This document shows, piece after piece, positions 24,510 through 34,576 of a stretch of DNA of 61,177 nucleotides. The number at the start of each line of letters is the position of its first letter. Within the stretch, counting starts at the first letter, position 1. Source of the stretch: TMED13 sp042090305 (GTDB lineage: Bacteria > Pseudomonadota > Alphaproteobacteria > Methylaequorales > Methylaequoraceae). A program made the translations under genes and the position numbers. Location: positions 1 through 61,177 of the forward strand of contig JBELJQ010000006.1 of NCBI GenBank assembly GCA_042090305.1. The letters are read 5' to 3'. A model generated the notes under the pieces. The model had not been told where the DNA came from, made no database searches, and saw only the letters and a list, made by a program, of their open reading frames with translations.

Positions 24510-26403
24510 ATAAGGGCTTAGTGGAGTTTCTAGAAATTTGGTTTTTTAATTTTACTAGTGCTAGCAGTGGAAAATACTTTGCATATCCATGATATTTTAA
24601 ATAAAAAACTTTTGGAAACCCAACTGCAGTAAAGTGACTTTCATCAAAATTATGATCATTCTTAATTAAGTATTTGATACCGTCATAATATTCTTTAATT
24701 TCTGTTTTACCAGCTGCTTGTAAGCCCATCAATGCCCATGCAGTTTGCGATGGTGTGCTAATTTTTGAAATATTTTCATAACCTTTATAATAAGATTTTC
24801 CATCTTCTCCCCAACCGCCGTCCTTACGTTGCATTTTTACTAAATAATTAACTGCTTTTTCCACTACTAATTCTTTATTATCAAAATTAGCAATGCATAA
24901 TGCTGATAGAACGGACCAAGTTCCATATATATAGTTTGTTCCCCACCTTCCATACCAGCTACCATTTTCCTCTTGTTCAGAGACTAAAAACTTAATTCCC
25001 TTTTCAACATACTTACTTTTTTGATTTTCACCAATTTGTAATAGGAAGCTTAGACATCGAGCAGACACATCTGATGTAGGAGGATCTAACAGAGCACCAT
25101 GATCCGCAAAAGGAATATGATTTAGATAACTGTAGTTATTATCAATATCAAATGCGCCCCAGCCGCCATTTTTAGACTGCATAGTAATTATCCATCTTTT
25201 AGTTCTTAAAATACATTCAGCAACATCCTTTCTATTTTCAACTCTATTATATCTTTCGAGAAACATTCCAACTAATGCTGTATCATCAACGTCCGGATAA
25301 AATACATTATTATATTGAAAAGCCCAACCACCTGGATCTGCATTTCTTTTTTCTGCCCAATCACCTTGTATTTTTATTTCTTTTTCAAGAAACCATTCAA
25401 CAATATCATTTACATTCTCGTTATTCTCTAGCTTGACAAGCCCCATCCAACCTGTGTCCCACACTGGGGAAACACATGGTTGACAGTATGCGGTATCTTT
25501 CCCTTCAACAATAAGGTTCTGAATGGATTTTTTTATAATTGATATTTCATTTTTAAACTTATCTTCATCTTCAATTTTTAAAGCTATCAGAGCATTAACC
25601 ATCGCTGGAAATATTCCTCCAAGTCCATCCTCACCATTTAATCTTGGAAGAAGCCATTTAATTACCTCATTTTTTGAACGGATCTTTAGTTTTTTTGGAA
25701 GGAGTGGAAACACAACTTTAGATAGACTCTCTAAAAAAAGAAATAATTTCGTCAATAATAATATTTTAATCTTTTTATCTTTATTTTTTTTCTTGTCTGA
25801 CTCAATAAAAAGTTCACCAATCTCCACTGAATTTGGGTTAGAGGCGATAGGTTTATTATGCATAATTAATAAAAGTGGAATTAAAACTGCACGAGACCAG
25901 TATGATATTTTATAGATATGAAATGGAAACCATTTTGGGAATAAAATTATTTCTAGTGGCATAAAAGGAATTTTTTTCCAAGAAATTTGACCAAATAAAG
26001 CTAGGGAAATTTTTGTAAAAACATTCACATTATTTGCACCACCAAGTTGATGTATGCACTCTTTAGCTTTTCGAAGAATGGGTGAGTTCTCATTAAGGCC
26101 CGCTAGTTTTAGAGCATAGTAACTTTTCACAGTTGCACTAATATCTGTTTCTCCCTCAAAAAATAAAGGCCAGCCACCCTCTTTATTTTGTATATTTATC
26201 AAGTACTTAACCATTTTTTTCTCAATTTTAGTATCAATGTCTCCTAAAAAATGCATAAGCATAATGTACTCGGATGGAATTGTTGAGTCAGCTTCTAGTT
26301 CGTAAACATAAGAGCCATCTTTTTTTTTAAAATTATTTTGATCTCGAATTAATTTATTGATTCTTTTTTTTTCAGAACTTAAAAGTAAAGATAATTTTTT
26401 CAT
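24499..26403 (-). CDS. shc: Squalene-hopene cyclase
   Basis: Cyclises squalene to hopene or hopanol at the membrane. 634 residues, the usual length. The catalytic DVDDTA motif is at about residues 371-376. Several QW repeats are visible (QNKEGGWPLFFEG, QSKNGGWGAFD, QEENGSWYGRWG, QRKDGGWGEDG). The HTAVGFPKVFYLKYHGY-type end matches SHC (here FTAVGFPKVFYLKYHGY). It follows hpnE by 14 bases. Hopene is the scaffold later modified by HpnH and HpnG. Confidence 0.97.
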   Translation of the reverse strand: MKKLSLLLSSEKKRINKLIRDQNNFKKKDGSYVYELEADSTIPSEYIMLMHFLGDIDTKIEKKMVKYLINIQNKEGGWPLFFEGETDISATVKSYYALKLAGLNENSPILRKAKECIHQLGGANNVNVFTKISLALFGQISWKKIPFMPLEIILFPKWFPFHIYKISYWSRAVLIPLLLIMHNKPIASNPNSVEIGELFIESDKKKNKDKKIKILLLTKLFLFLESLSKVVFPLLPKKLKIRSKNEVIKWLLPRLNGEDGLGGIFPAMVNALIALKIEDEDKFKNEISIIKKSIQNLIVEGKDTAYCQPCVSPVWDTGWMGLVKLENNENVNDIVEWFLEKEIKIQGDWAEKRNADPGGWAFQYNNVFYPDVDDTALVGMFLERYNRVENRKDVAECILRTKRWIITMQSKNGGWGAFDIDNNYSYLNHIPFADHGALLDPPTSDVSARCLSFLLQIGENQKSKYVEKGIKFLVSEQEENGSWYGRWGTNYIYGTWSVLSALCIANFDNKELVVEKAVNYLVKMQRKDGGWGEDGKSYYKGYENISKISTPSQTAWALMGLQAAGKTEIKEYYDGIKYLIKNDHNFDESHFTAVGFPKVFYLKYHGYAKYFPLLALVKLKNQISRNSTKPLYGV

Positions 26404-26417
26404 AGTTGTTAATATAT

Positions 26418-27650
26418 TTATACACCAAAAAATTCAATTGATTTTTTCCCAGACATTATGGATCCTTCAATAGTACATGGTAAATCTGATTGTGTCCAAT
26501 CTCCACAAATTGATAAGTTTCTAGGAAGGTTTTTTATTTTCTTTATTAGTTCAAAATTATTTGGTGATTGTACAAACGTAGCCTTCTTTTCCTTGATAAT
26601 TTGACAATTAGGTATTTTTATATTTTTGCCAATTAACAGACAAATTTCTTCCCACACTTTTGTAGACAAGGTTTCTTGAGATTCGTTATTAAAATTATTT
26701 GCATCACTTACAGTAACAGATAAATAGTTATTTTTAACAAATATCCATTGAGAATGAGAACTAATCATTCCAATAATATCACTTGTGAACAGTTTTTTTA
26801 TTTTATCGGATATTTTATAATGAATGTTTAAGATTGTATTAAACTCATTGGGAACATCAACTTTATTAAATATTTTACCAAATGCTGTTACCGGTAGTGC
26901 ACTAATTACATAATCGTCTCTTCCTATTTCTATTTGTTTATCATTGAATTCCAATCTAGTTATTAGGTTATTTTTGATTTCTACTTTTTTGAGCCTTGTG
27001 TTAAAATTTATCTTATTGTGCTTACTTATAAAATTTATAGCAGGTTCAATGATAGTTTCATTCCAATTCTTTTCTGGTTGATAAATTTTACAATACTTCT
27101 TTCCTTTAAAAATAGTTTTTTTAAGGACATTAGATAATACTCTTGCTGATGCTTTATCAACTGATGTATTCATTACTGCAAGAGTAAGAGGCTCCCAAAA
27201 ATACTTTCTAAAATTATTTTTAACTTTTAGATCTTTAATGGTAGATTCTTTACTCATAAAAAGAATTTTTAGAATAGAAAGATAATCTTTTAAATGAGCA
27301 TCAGGAACCCTTTTTTTTTTAAATAAAAAATCAAGAATTGATAAACTAAGTTCCCAAGTTTTTTTATTTTCTATATCAAAAAAAAATAAGTGTGGTTGAA
27401 GCACCTTGATTTTATTTGTTGAATTTATCAAGTTACACAAATCATAAAAATTTTTATTTGCAGAAAAAACTAGGTGATTACCATTATCTATAATTGTTTT
27501 TAATTTTTTATCATAGAAAGATCTACATCGTCCCCCGGCCAGGCTTGAAGTTTCAAAAATCTCAACTTTACGCCCCCTATGAATTGCCCATGATGCAGCT
27601 GATAAGCCTGCCAGACCAGCCCCTATAATATATAATTTATTAATAACCAA
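26418..27650 (-). CDS. hpnE: Hydroxysqualene dehydroxylase HpnE
   Basis: 410 residues of the FAD amine-oxidase/phytoene-desaturase family. Dinucleotide motif LYIIGAGLAGLSAASWAI at the N-terminus, SLAGGRCRSFYD, a middle KASARVLSNVL, and C-terminal SICGDWTQSDLPCTIEGSIMSG. It reduces hydroxysqualene to squalene, the last step of the HpnCDE route. The start is TTG at 27650 with an AGGA just upstream; no ATG suits the conserved N-terminus. It overlaps hpnD by 11 bases. Confidence 0.93.
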   Translation of the reverse strand: MVINKLYIIGAGLAGLSAASWAIHRGRKVEIFETSSLAGGRCRSFYDKKLKTIIDNGNHLVFSANKNFYDLCNLINSTNKIKVLQPHLFFFDIENKKTWELSLSILDFLFKKKRVPDAHLKDYLSILKILFMSKESTIKDLKVKNNFRKYFWEPLTLAVMNTSVDKASARVLSNVLKKTIFKGKKYCKIYQPEKNWNETIIEPAINFISKHNKINFNTRLKKVEIKNNLITRLEFNDKQIEIGRDDYVISALPVTAFGKIFNKVDVPNEFNTILNIHYKISDKIKKLFTSDIIGMISSHSQWIFVKNNYLSVTVSDANNFNNESQETLSTKVWEEICLLIGKNIKIPNCQIIKEKKATFVQSPNNFELIKKIKNLPRNLSICGDWTQSDLPCTIEGSIMSGKKSIEFFGV

Positions 27651-28485
27651 TTTTCCTAATAAAAAAAATAAAGAGTATTGTTAATTTATCCCACACAGAA
27701 AGTCTGACTTTATCTTGAATATAAATTTTTTTTTCATACATTTTTTTAAAAATTTTGAAGTAAAATAATTTCATAAGTTCTGAAGCAAGAATTTTATTTT
27801 TATCAAGTTTTAAGGTTTCCTTTTTTGCTTTATTAAAATATATTTCAGCGTCTTTTAAAATGTCTTGAAGTAGTTTTTGTAAAAAAGGACTTTTAACTAA
27901 AATCTTTATATCTTTCCTGATTGAATATTTTTCTAAATAATCTTCAGAAATGTAACACCTACCTCTATCTAAATCTTCCCTAAAATCTCTTACAATATTT
28001 GTTAATTGGAAAGCTCTTCCCAAGTATAAAGCATATTTTTTCGCAGAATCAGTTAAACCAAAAATTCTTATAGATAAATATCCAACTGCTACTGCAACCC
28101 TGTCACAATATAGATTTAGTTTCCTTTTTGATGGAAAGACTATGGTATTACTTGAATCCATTTTCATTCCTTTGATTATTGATAAAAAATCATTTTTCTT
28201 AAGGTTAAATTTCTGTATAGATATTTTTAATTCACGTTCTAAGGCGCTATCAAATTCTTTTTTTTTAAATATTTTATCAATTCTATTTTCCCAACCCACT
28301 AGGAGTTTTTGTCTTATTTTTTTATCTTTAATATCATCAGCAATATCGTCAACTGTTCTACAATACGCATAGATAGCAAACATTGCTCTCATCTGGTTGC
28401 TTGGGAGAATCCTCATGCCCCAATAGAAAGATGACCCAGATTTTTTGACTATCTTTTGTACTTCAGATTGATCAGATGGTAGCAT
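27640..28485 (-). CDS. hpnD: Presqualene diphosphate synthase HpnD
   Basis: 281 residues of the squalene/phytoene synthase family. First Asp-rich motif YCRTVDDIADD (about residue 40), second NIVRDFREDLDRGRCYI (about 170-186). FYWGMRILP and GYLSIRIFG also match. It condenses two farnesyl diphosphates to presqualene diphosphate, which HpnC then converts to hydroxysqualene. The C-terminus is lysine-rich and ends with a hydrophobic segment. dxs ends 10 bases upstream of the ATG, so the two are cotranscribed. Confidence 0.94.
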   Translation of the reverse strand: MLPSDQSEVQKIVKKSGSSFYWGMRILPSNQMRAMFAIYAYCRTVDDIADDIKDKKIRQKLLVGWENRIDKIFKKKEFDSALERELKISIQKFNLKKNDFLSIIKGMKMDSSNTIVFPSKRKLNLYCDRVAVAVGYLSIRIFGLTDSAKKYALYLGRAFQLTNIVRDFREDLDRGRCYISEDYLEKYSIRKDIKILVKSPFLQKLLQDILKDAEIYFNKAKKETLKLDKNKILASELMKLFYFKIFKKMYEKKIYIQDKVRLSVWDKLTILFIFFIRKIGY

Positions 28486-28495
28486 TTTGTGGGGG

Positions 28496-30418
28496 TTATG
28501 CTCTTTCCAGTGAGAGTTTTGCTGATGCTGTAATTCCTAATGCATTCAAAACGGTTGTTACTATATTATCTTGGTCAACACCACATTCAACTATTTGCTC
28601 ATCTGGCTTGCCATGATTTATGAATTTGTCAGGAAAGAATATTGGTCGGAATTTTAAACCATTATCTAGAAGACCTTCCATTGAAAGAAAACTCATGACT
28701 TGAGCAGAAAATCCGCCAATCGATCCTTCTTCAACAGTTACCAAAATCTCATGATTTTTCGCTAGAATCTTTATAAGTTCTTTATCAATGGGCTTCGCAA
28801 ATCGAGCATCTACTACTGTTGTTGGTAATCCATAGGATGCAAGTATCTCCGAGGCAACTAATGAATCTTTTACCCTAGTTCCTAAAGATAGGATACAGGC
28901 TTTTCCACCTTCTTTAAGGACCTTAGCTTTCCCAATTTCCCAGATTTCAGGCTTATTTTTTATATCAATTCCAATTCCTTCTCCTCTTGGATATCTAAAC
29001 GCACATGGTTTGTCATTTATTTCTAGTGACGTTGCAATGCAGTCACAAAGCTCATCTTCATTGCTAGGTGCCATCACTATAAAGTTTGGAAGGGTTGAAA
29101 GGTAAGTAACATCAAACGAACCTGCATGGGTGGCTCCATCAGCACCAACTTGACCAGCTCTATCAATTGCAAATCTCACGGGAAGAGATTGAATTGCCAC
29201 ATCGTGAACGACTTGGTCATAAGCTCTTTGTAAAAAGGTGGAGTATATTGCTGCATAAGGTTTAAGTCCTCTTGCAGCCATACCTGCTGCGAATGTTACA
29301 GCATGTTGTTCAGCGATTCCAACATCAAATGTTCTATTGGGATGAGTTTTCTGAAAGAGATCTAAGCCAGTTCCTGAAGGCATTGCAGCTGTTATTGCAA
29401 CAACACTTTTATCTTTATTCGCATGCTTGATAAGCGCATTAGCAAATACTTTAGTATAACTTGGAACTTTGGAGTTAGACTTTACCTGTTCGCCAGTCAC
29501 TACATTAAATTTTCCAACCCCGTGATATTTATCCTCAGATTTGTCAGCAGGCTCATAACCGAAACCTTTCTTTGTAACAACGTGAAGGAACACTGGCCCA
29601 TCCCAATCTGTGCTCTCTAGGTTCCTTAAGACTGGCAATAAATGGTCTAAATTATGACCATCAATTGGGCCAATATAGAAGAATCCCAACTCTTCAAAAA
29701 GAGTACCCCCAGTTACCATTCCTCTCATATATTCGTCAGCTTTAGCTGCTACATTTTGAAAACTTTTCGGAAATTTTTTTGCCATATGTTTTGCGAGTGT
29801 GCGTGCAGATTGAAATGTTTTACCCGATAAAAGTCTGGATAAGTATGCACTCATAGCACCCACAGGTGGAGCTATAGACATATCATTGTCATTTAGGATA
29901 ACGATTAATTTTGCATTCATTGATCCAGCGTTATTCATTGCTTCGTAAGCCATACCCGCACTTATAGCCCCATCACCAATTACACAAACAACATTGTGGT
30001 CCTCTTTTTTTAAATCTCTTGCAACTGCCATTCCAAGGCCAGCAGAAATTGATGTTGAAGAATGTGCGGCACCAAACGGATCATATTCACTTTCAGATCT
30101 TTTCGTAAAACCATACAACCCTCCAGGCTGTCTTATAGTTCTAATCTTATCTCTTCTACCTGTTAATACTTTATGTGGATAGCATTGATGACCTACGTCC
30201 CAAATGAGCTTATCTTTTGGAGTATTGAAAACACTATGAATTGCAACTGTTAATTCTACAACACCTAGTCCCGAACCTAAGTGACCTCCTGTAACAGAGA
30301 CTGCGTCAATAACTTCATTCCTTAACTCATCACAGACTGTTTTAAGTTCTTTATCAGAAAGCTTTTTTAGGTCCTTCGGATATTTGATTTTATCTAATAA
30401 TTCGGTTTTTAGTTTCAT
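28496..30418 (-). CDS. dxs: 1-deoxy-D-xylulose-5-phosphate synthase
   Basis: First step of the MEP pathway, joining pyruvate and glyceraldehyde-3-phosphate with thiamine diphosphate. 640 residues, full length. ThDP motif VIGDGAISAGMAYEAMNN with downstream NDND, substrate loop GHQCYPHKVLTGR, transketolase-like FDVGIAEQHAVTFAAGMA (catalytic Glu), and DRAGQVGADGATHAG. It sits inside the hopanoid operon between hpnC and hpnD. The GC content is higher than that of the flanking hpn genes. If this is the only copy, isoprenoid flux is tied to this operon; that cannot be checked here. Confidence 0.97.
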   Translation of the reverse strand: MKLKTELLDKIKYPKDLKKLSDKELKTVCDELRNEVIDAVSVTGGHLGSGLGVVELTVAIHSVFNTPKDKLIWDVGHQCYPHKVLTGRRDKIRTIRQPGGLYGFTKRSESEYDPFGAAHSSTSISAGLGMAVARDLKKEDHNVVCVIGDGAISAGMAYEAMNNAGSMNAKLIVILNDNDMSIAPPVGAMSAYLSRLLSGKTFQSARTLAKHMAKKFPKSFQNVAAKADEYMRGMVTGGTLFEELGFFYIGPIDGHNLDHLLPVLRNLESTDWDGPVFLHVVTKKGFGYEPADKSEDKYHGVGKFNVVTGEQVKSNSKVPSYTKVFANALIKHANKDKSVVAITAAMPSGTGLDLFQKTHPNRTFDVGIAEQHAVTFAAGMAARGLKPYAAIYSTFLQRAYDQVVHDVAIQSLPVRFAIDRAGQVGADGATHAGSFDVTYLSTLPNFIVMAPSNEDELCDCIATSLEINDKPCAFRYPRGEGIGIDIKNKPEIWEIGKAKVLKEGGKACILSLGTRVKDSLVASEILASYGLPTTVVDARFAKPIDKELIKILAKNHEILVTVEEGSIGGFSAQVMSFLSMEGLLDNGLKFRPIFFPDKFINHGKPDEQIVECGVDQDNIVTTVLNALGITASAKLSLERA

Positions 30419-30452
30419 TATTGAATTCTCACATTATGACAATCATTTGCAA

Positions 30453-31340
30453 TTAATCATATATTATTCCTTTTATAAAACAAAAAATCAAATCAATACG
30501 TGTCAATTTAATTTTTTTTTCTAAAGGATCGTTGTTTTTAAGCAAAAAACACAATCTTTTTGCAACATTTAGGATTATAAATGTTTCTTTTCTTAATCGC
30601 CATTCTTTAATTAATTTTAATCCATTTGCGGTATCTAATAATAAATCTTCAACTTTCGAAATTAATTCATTTTTAAGAAATATAAAATCAATTGGAGCTT
30701 TCTTCTTTTTTAGAACACTAACATCTAAAGAAAATCTTCTAAAATAATCTAGTGGAATATAAACTCTATCGTAATCATTAAAGTCATCTTGACAATCCTG
30801 AATATGATTGATTATCTGTAATGCAGTACATAGGCTGTCTGAGCTTTTGAAAATTTCTATTTTATTATCGAGTTGAATTTTTTTTAATTTATATGTTGTA
30901 TATATAAAAAATCTTCCAACGGGATTGGCAGAATAACTGCAATAAAAAATTAATTCTTCAAAAGTTTTATACCTTTTTTTCTTAGTATCTATCATAAATG
31001 CTTTTAAGAGCTCTAATGAATATTTTTTGGCAGATGGTAAAACTTTAAAAAGTTGGATTATGTTGTTTAATATTGAAATATCACTAGATTCTGTATCCTT
31101 TATTTTTTGTTCAAAAAAGTTCAGTATTTTCTGTTTATTACCCTTTGAAAGCCTATTGTTATCTGAAATATCATCTGACATTCTAGCAAATTGGTAAAAG
31201 ATTCTTATTGTTTTTCTAATCTCTTTAGAAATTATTAAGGAGGCGACAGGGAAGTTTTCGTCCCTAAACTGTTTTCCTGACAGATACGAAAGAATTTTTT
31301 TTTCCTGAAGATTGCTAATAGCTTCTTCCTTTCCAAACAT
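30453..31340 (-). CDS. hpnC: Hydroxysqualene synthase HpnC
   Basis: 295 residues of the squalene/phytoene synthase family. DENFPVASLIISKEIRKTI and IFYQFARMSDDISDN (first Asp motif, about 55) are the HpnC pattern. The second motif is IINHIQDCQDDFNDYDRVYIP (about 177-197). It converts presqualene diphosphate to hydroxysqualene. It overlaps hpnB by 26 bases and is separated from dxs by 34 bases. Confidence 0.93.
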   Translation of the reverse strand: MFGKEEAISNLQEKKILSYLSGKQFRDENFPVASLIISKEIRKTIRIFYQFARMSDDISDNNRLSKGNKQKILNFFEQKIKDTESSDISILNNIIQLFKVLPSAKKYSLELLKAFMIDTKKKRYKTFEELIFYCSYSANPVGRFFIYTTYKLKKIQLDNKIEIFKSSDSLCTALQIINHIQDCQDDFNDYDRVYIPLDYFRRFSLDVSVLKKKKAPIDFIFLKNELISKVEDLLLDTANGLKLIKEWRLRKETFIILNVAKRLCFLLKNNDPLEKKIKLTRIDLIFCFIKGIIYD

Positions 31341-32481
31341 TACCAGATTTATAATGACTATATGCTGAAGAAATAGTCATCAACATATAAAGAAAAGAAG
31401 AAAATGGAACAAAAAAAATGTAAATTACCCCTAAATTATAGAATTTAAAAGTAGGGAAAAAGATTAGTAATATTGACGTAAAAATTAATAAGTTTAATAA
31501 TAATAAGTTAGTTAAATTCATTATGACTGCAGAAATAATAGCTATAACCGGTGATAAATATAGAATAAACATACCTAAAACTGACATCAGTACAAGAGTT
31601 TTTGAATATGATAGTTGTTCAAATGCTGTCCGAGAAACCATTTTCCAAATACTTGTCAACTTTGTATAACCTCTATTACTTTCAACAAGATAAGTTAACC
31701 CAATCCAAATATTTCCTTTCCTCTTAATTATCTTTGCAATATTACAATCATCGATGACCTTACTTTTTATCTTCTCATAGATATTTTTGTTTCTAAATAA
31801 TACTGCTTTACATGCAATAAAACCACCCGCTCCGGCCGCTGTCTTGTTTTTGGGATTATTAGCAAGGTTAAAAGGATATATTTTCTGAAAGAAGAAAATA
31901 AAGGGTGGAATTAGAGTCTTCTCCCAAAAAGATTTACAATTTAATTTAGCCATTAAAGAAACCATTACTAAATCTCGTTCTTTTAAAAAATTTATAACAT
32001 TATTTATTGTTTTTTTTCTTAACTTAATATCTGAATCTATGAAAATATAATAATCGAATTCTTTTTTTTTTGCTTCATCCACTCCTTGCTTTAATGCCCA
32101 TACTTTACCAACCCATCCCTTTGGAAGTTTTTTTCCAGTTAATATTCTTATGTTTTTATTATTTTTTCTAAATTCACTAACGAGTATATTCGTTTTATCT
32201 GTACTACGATCATCTACGACTATTATGGATAATTTTTTAATTTTTTGGTCCCTTATGGACCTTAATGTAGATAAAATGTAGTCCTCTTCGTTTCTTGCTG
32301 GAATTATTACACATATACTTTCTTCAATTTCTGTATCATTGCTTTCACGCACTTCATTTTCAAAAATAATATTACTAGACCAGAAAAAATTATCTTTTAG
32401 TATATTTTTTCTTCCATGAAAAAATATCAAATATATCCATGAAAACATAGATAGTAATGAAATGTAAAAAAAATCTATCAT
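31315..32481 (-). CDS. hpnB: Hopanoid-associated glycosyltransferase HpnB
   Basis: 388 residues: an N-terminal membrane segment (IDFFYISLLSMFSWIYLIFF), a GT2-type domain with CVIIPARNEEDYILSTLRSI, IIVVDDRSTDKTNILV and the DXD-like YYIFIDSDIKL (about 154-164), and C-terminal transmembrane helices (VLMSVLGMFILYLSPVIAII and later). The match is to the HpnB type of hopanoid clusters. Its acceptor is not established. First gene of the hpnB-hpnC-dxs-hpnD-hpnE-shc-hpnG operon; the promoter should be in the 178-base gap to the porin gene. Confidence 0.9.
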   Translation of the reverse strand: MIDFFYISLLSMFSWIYLIFFHGRKNILKDNFFWSSNIIFENEVRESNDTEIEESICVIIPARNEEDYILSTLRSIRDQKIKKLSIIVVDDRSTDKTNILVSEFRKNNKNIRILTGKKLPKGWVGKVWALKQGVDEAKKKEFDYYIFIDSDIKLRKKTINNVINFLKERDLVMVSLMAKLNCKSFWEKTLIPPFIFFFQKIYPFNLANNPKNKTAAGAGGFIACKAVLFRNKNIYEKIKSKVIDDCNIAKIIKRKGNIWIGLTYLVESNRGYTKLTSIWKMVSRTAFEQLSYSKTLVLMSVLGMFILYLSPVIAIISAVIMNLTNLLLLNLLIFTSILLIFFPTFKFYNLGVIYIFFVPFSSFLYMLMTISSAYSHYKSGNVWKGRSY

Positions 32482-32659
32482 TAAAAAAACTCTTAAAAGT
32501 ATTCTTAAATCATTAGACGTTGTAAAAAAACAACATTTTTTTTTATTTTTTTTCTTACTTCTTGAATTGTTACAGATAATTGATATATTTTAAAACAGAT
32601 GAGTAAATTATATACAATAAATAGATTTGTTCAAAAATTAAACAGAAGGAATTAACAAT

Positions 32660-33427
32660 ATGAAAAAAATTATACTTGCAAGTGCTTTATCTTTGCCACT
32701 TTTATTTAGTGAGGCAAAATCTTTTGAATTTCCAGATAAGAGTCCGTATGGAGAAATATCCGCTAACGTAGGATATTATTCTCAATACATTTGGAGAGGT
32801 GAAAGACAAAACGATGGTCAATCCGCAATTCAGGGCGGGCTGGACTACAGTGCTACTTTACTTGATACATATATTGACCTTTACGTCGGTGTATGGGGTT
32901 CAAACGTTTCTGGTGGAACTAACTCTTTATCGGGAAATGAGCTGGATTATTATGGTGGTTTAACCGGTGCTGTTCCACTTCTAGAAGACTATCTAGCATG
33001 GGATGGAGGAATTTTGTATTATGATTATCCTGGAATGACAGACGAAAATACAGCTAATGGTGTTGCAAACGTTGATTTTGTTGAATATTACGGTTCGCTT
33101 AGTGCTACTATACCTAACCCAATTTCCGATATTGGAATATCTTACTATTACGGCTATTCTCCAACAGGATTTCAGGGAAATTACGGATATGATTATCAAA
33201 ATGTAAGTGCTGAAGTAGGTATACCTAATACACCTTTCACAGTTTCTGGTGGAGCAGGTTTTAGTGGAAGTGATACTGAGGGAGGTAATCAATACACTGA
33301 TTACATAGCTTCTTTAAGCACTAGTGCATTTGGACTAGACCTTGGCCTAAACTTCACTACAGTAAGTGGTTACGCAGCTGATGTTGATAGTGATCAAGTT
33401 ACTTTCTCAATTGGAAAAAGTTTTTAA
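32660..33427 (+). CDS. TorF-family outer-membrane porin
   Basis: 255 residues with signal peptide MKKIILASALSLPLLFSEAKS. The mature part alternates short aromatic beta strands: SANVGYYSQYIWRGERQNDG (the family's RG/Q-rich first strand), YIDLYVGVWGSNVSGG, LAWDGGILYYDYPG and a terminal phenylalanine (VTFSIGKSF). These fit the TorF/Gcw_chp family of putative porins. AAGGA precedes the ATG, and the gene is GC-richer than its neighbours, suggesting high expression. It ends 4 bases inside the convergent ctaA stop. Confidence 0.88.
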   Translation: MKKIILASALSLPLLFSEAKSFEFPDKSPYGEISANVGYYSQYIWRGERQNDGQSAIQGGLDYSATLLDTYIDLYVGVWGSNVSGGTNSLSGNELDYYGGLTGAVPLLEDYLAWDGGILYYDYPGMTDENTANGVANVDFVEYYGSLSATIPNPISDIGISYYYGYSPTGFQGNYGYDYQNVSAEVGIPNTPFTVSGGAGFSGSDTEGGNQYTDYIASLSTSAFGLDLGLNFTTVSGYAADVDSDQVTFSIGKSF

Positions 33428-34500
33428 TCATTTTTTACTAGGGAGCAGGAGAACTTTGCTCCCTTCATATTGTTTTCAGCTAGCATAGTTATCAGTATAC
33501 TTAATACAACCAGAGAACCGATTTGATGCATCACACCCAATGGAATCGGAACATACAACTTTAAAATTAATATACCTAATAGATATTGAAGAGATAAAGC
33601 TACTATCAGAGCCTTCGCTAGAAAACCAATAAAAAAAACATTTCTTTTGATATAAACACTACCTAACAACAAAATTATAAGTGTAGTTGTCGCAAGTATT
33701 CTATGAAAAAATTGAATAGATCCTTGGTCATACAATAAATCAATAAAATTTGAGTAATCTCTATCAATAAAAATTGGTGGTAAAAAATTATCACCCATTA
33801 AAGGAAAATTATTATATGCCCATCCAGCTTTTGTTCCAGCAACAAAAGCTCCTGAGATGATTGTCAAGATAGTCAATATAATGCTTGTTAACAAAATTAG
33901 ATTATATTTACTTTTATAAAAGTCATAATTTTTAAGTAATCCCTTTCCACTGAATAGTCTAAATTTTGTCCAACCAAAATATAAAATACAGGAGTAGATT
34001 ATGAATGCAATTGAAAGGTGCGCTGAAAGTCTGAAGTGACTAACGTCTGGTTTGTCAATTAACCCACTTTTTACCATAAACCAGCCCATGAATGCTTGAA
34101 ATGAACCAAGAAACAGTAGAAATGAGAAAAAAAATTTCTCAAAAAAAGAAAATCTTTTAAATATCCAGAATAATATGAAAGGAACAAAAAAGACAACTCC
34201 TATTAATCTTCCCCAGATTCTGTGAAAATATTCCCAGAAGAATATATTTTTAAATTCACTGAGTGTCATATCATAGTTTTTAATTTGAAATTCAGGTGAC
34301 AACTTATATTTCTCAAATAATAATAACCACGAATCATAGTTTGTTGGAGGTAATATTCCTCCAATTAATGACCATTCTGTCATAGATAGGCCAGAGTCGG
34401 TGAGCCTAGTTATGCCACCTATGCTAACCATCAAGACAATCATGATTGCATTAACCAAGAGCCAATAAAGTTTTGATTTTGATTTTATTATAGTAACCAT
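33424..34500 (-). CDS. ctaA: Heme A synthase (COX15/CtaA)
   Basis: Converts heme O to heme A for cytochrome aa3 oxidase in the inner membrane. 358 residues with about eight hydrophobic helices. Conserved motifs are GGITRLTDSGLSMTEWSLIGGILPP (N-terminal loop), IFFWEYFHRIWGRLIG (heme-ligand His), VSHFRLSAHLSIAF, FVAGTKAGWAYNNFPLMGD, IQFFHRILATTTL and MHQIGSLVVL. Single-gene unit, divergent from cysH. Confidence 0.95.
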   Translation of the reverse strand: MVTIIKSKSKLYWLLVNAIMIVLMVSIGGITRLTDSGLSMTEWSLIGGILPPTNYDSWLLLFEKYKLSPEFQIKNYDMTLSEFKNIFFWEYFHRIWGRLIGVVFFVPFILFWIFKRFSFFEKFFFSFLLFLGSFQAFMGWFMVKSGLIDKPDVSHFRLSAHLSIAFIIYSCILYFGWTKFRLFSGKGLLKNYDFYKSKYNLILLTSIILTILTIISGAFVAGTKAGWAYNNFPLMGDNFLPPIFIDRDYSNFIDLLYDQGSIQFFHRILATTTLIILLLGSVYIKRNVFFIGFLAKALIVALSLQYLLGILILKLYVPIPLGVMHQIGSLVVLSILITMLAENNMKGAKFSCSLVKND

Positions 34501-34576
34501 TATTATTTAATAGGAAATAAACAAGTAAATTAAAATACATAATTTTTGTGTATAATATAATTTTTTACATAATTTA

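Noticed and set aside
32520..32555. Small hairpin (GTTGT...ACAAC) followed by a T9 run as a terminator
   Set aside because: It is oriented for plus-strand transcription, but no plus-strand gene ends there; likely chance in AT-rich promoter DNA.
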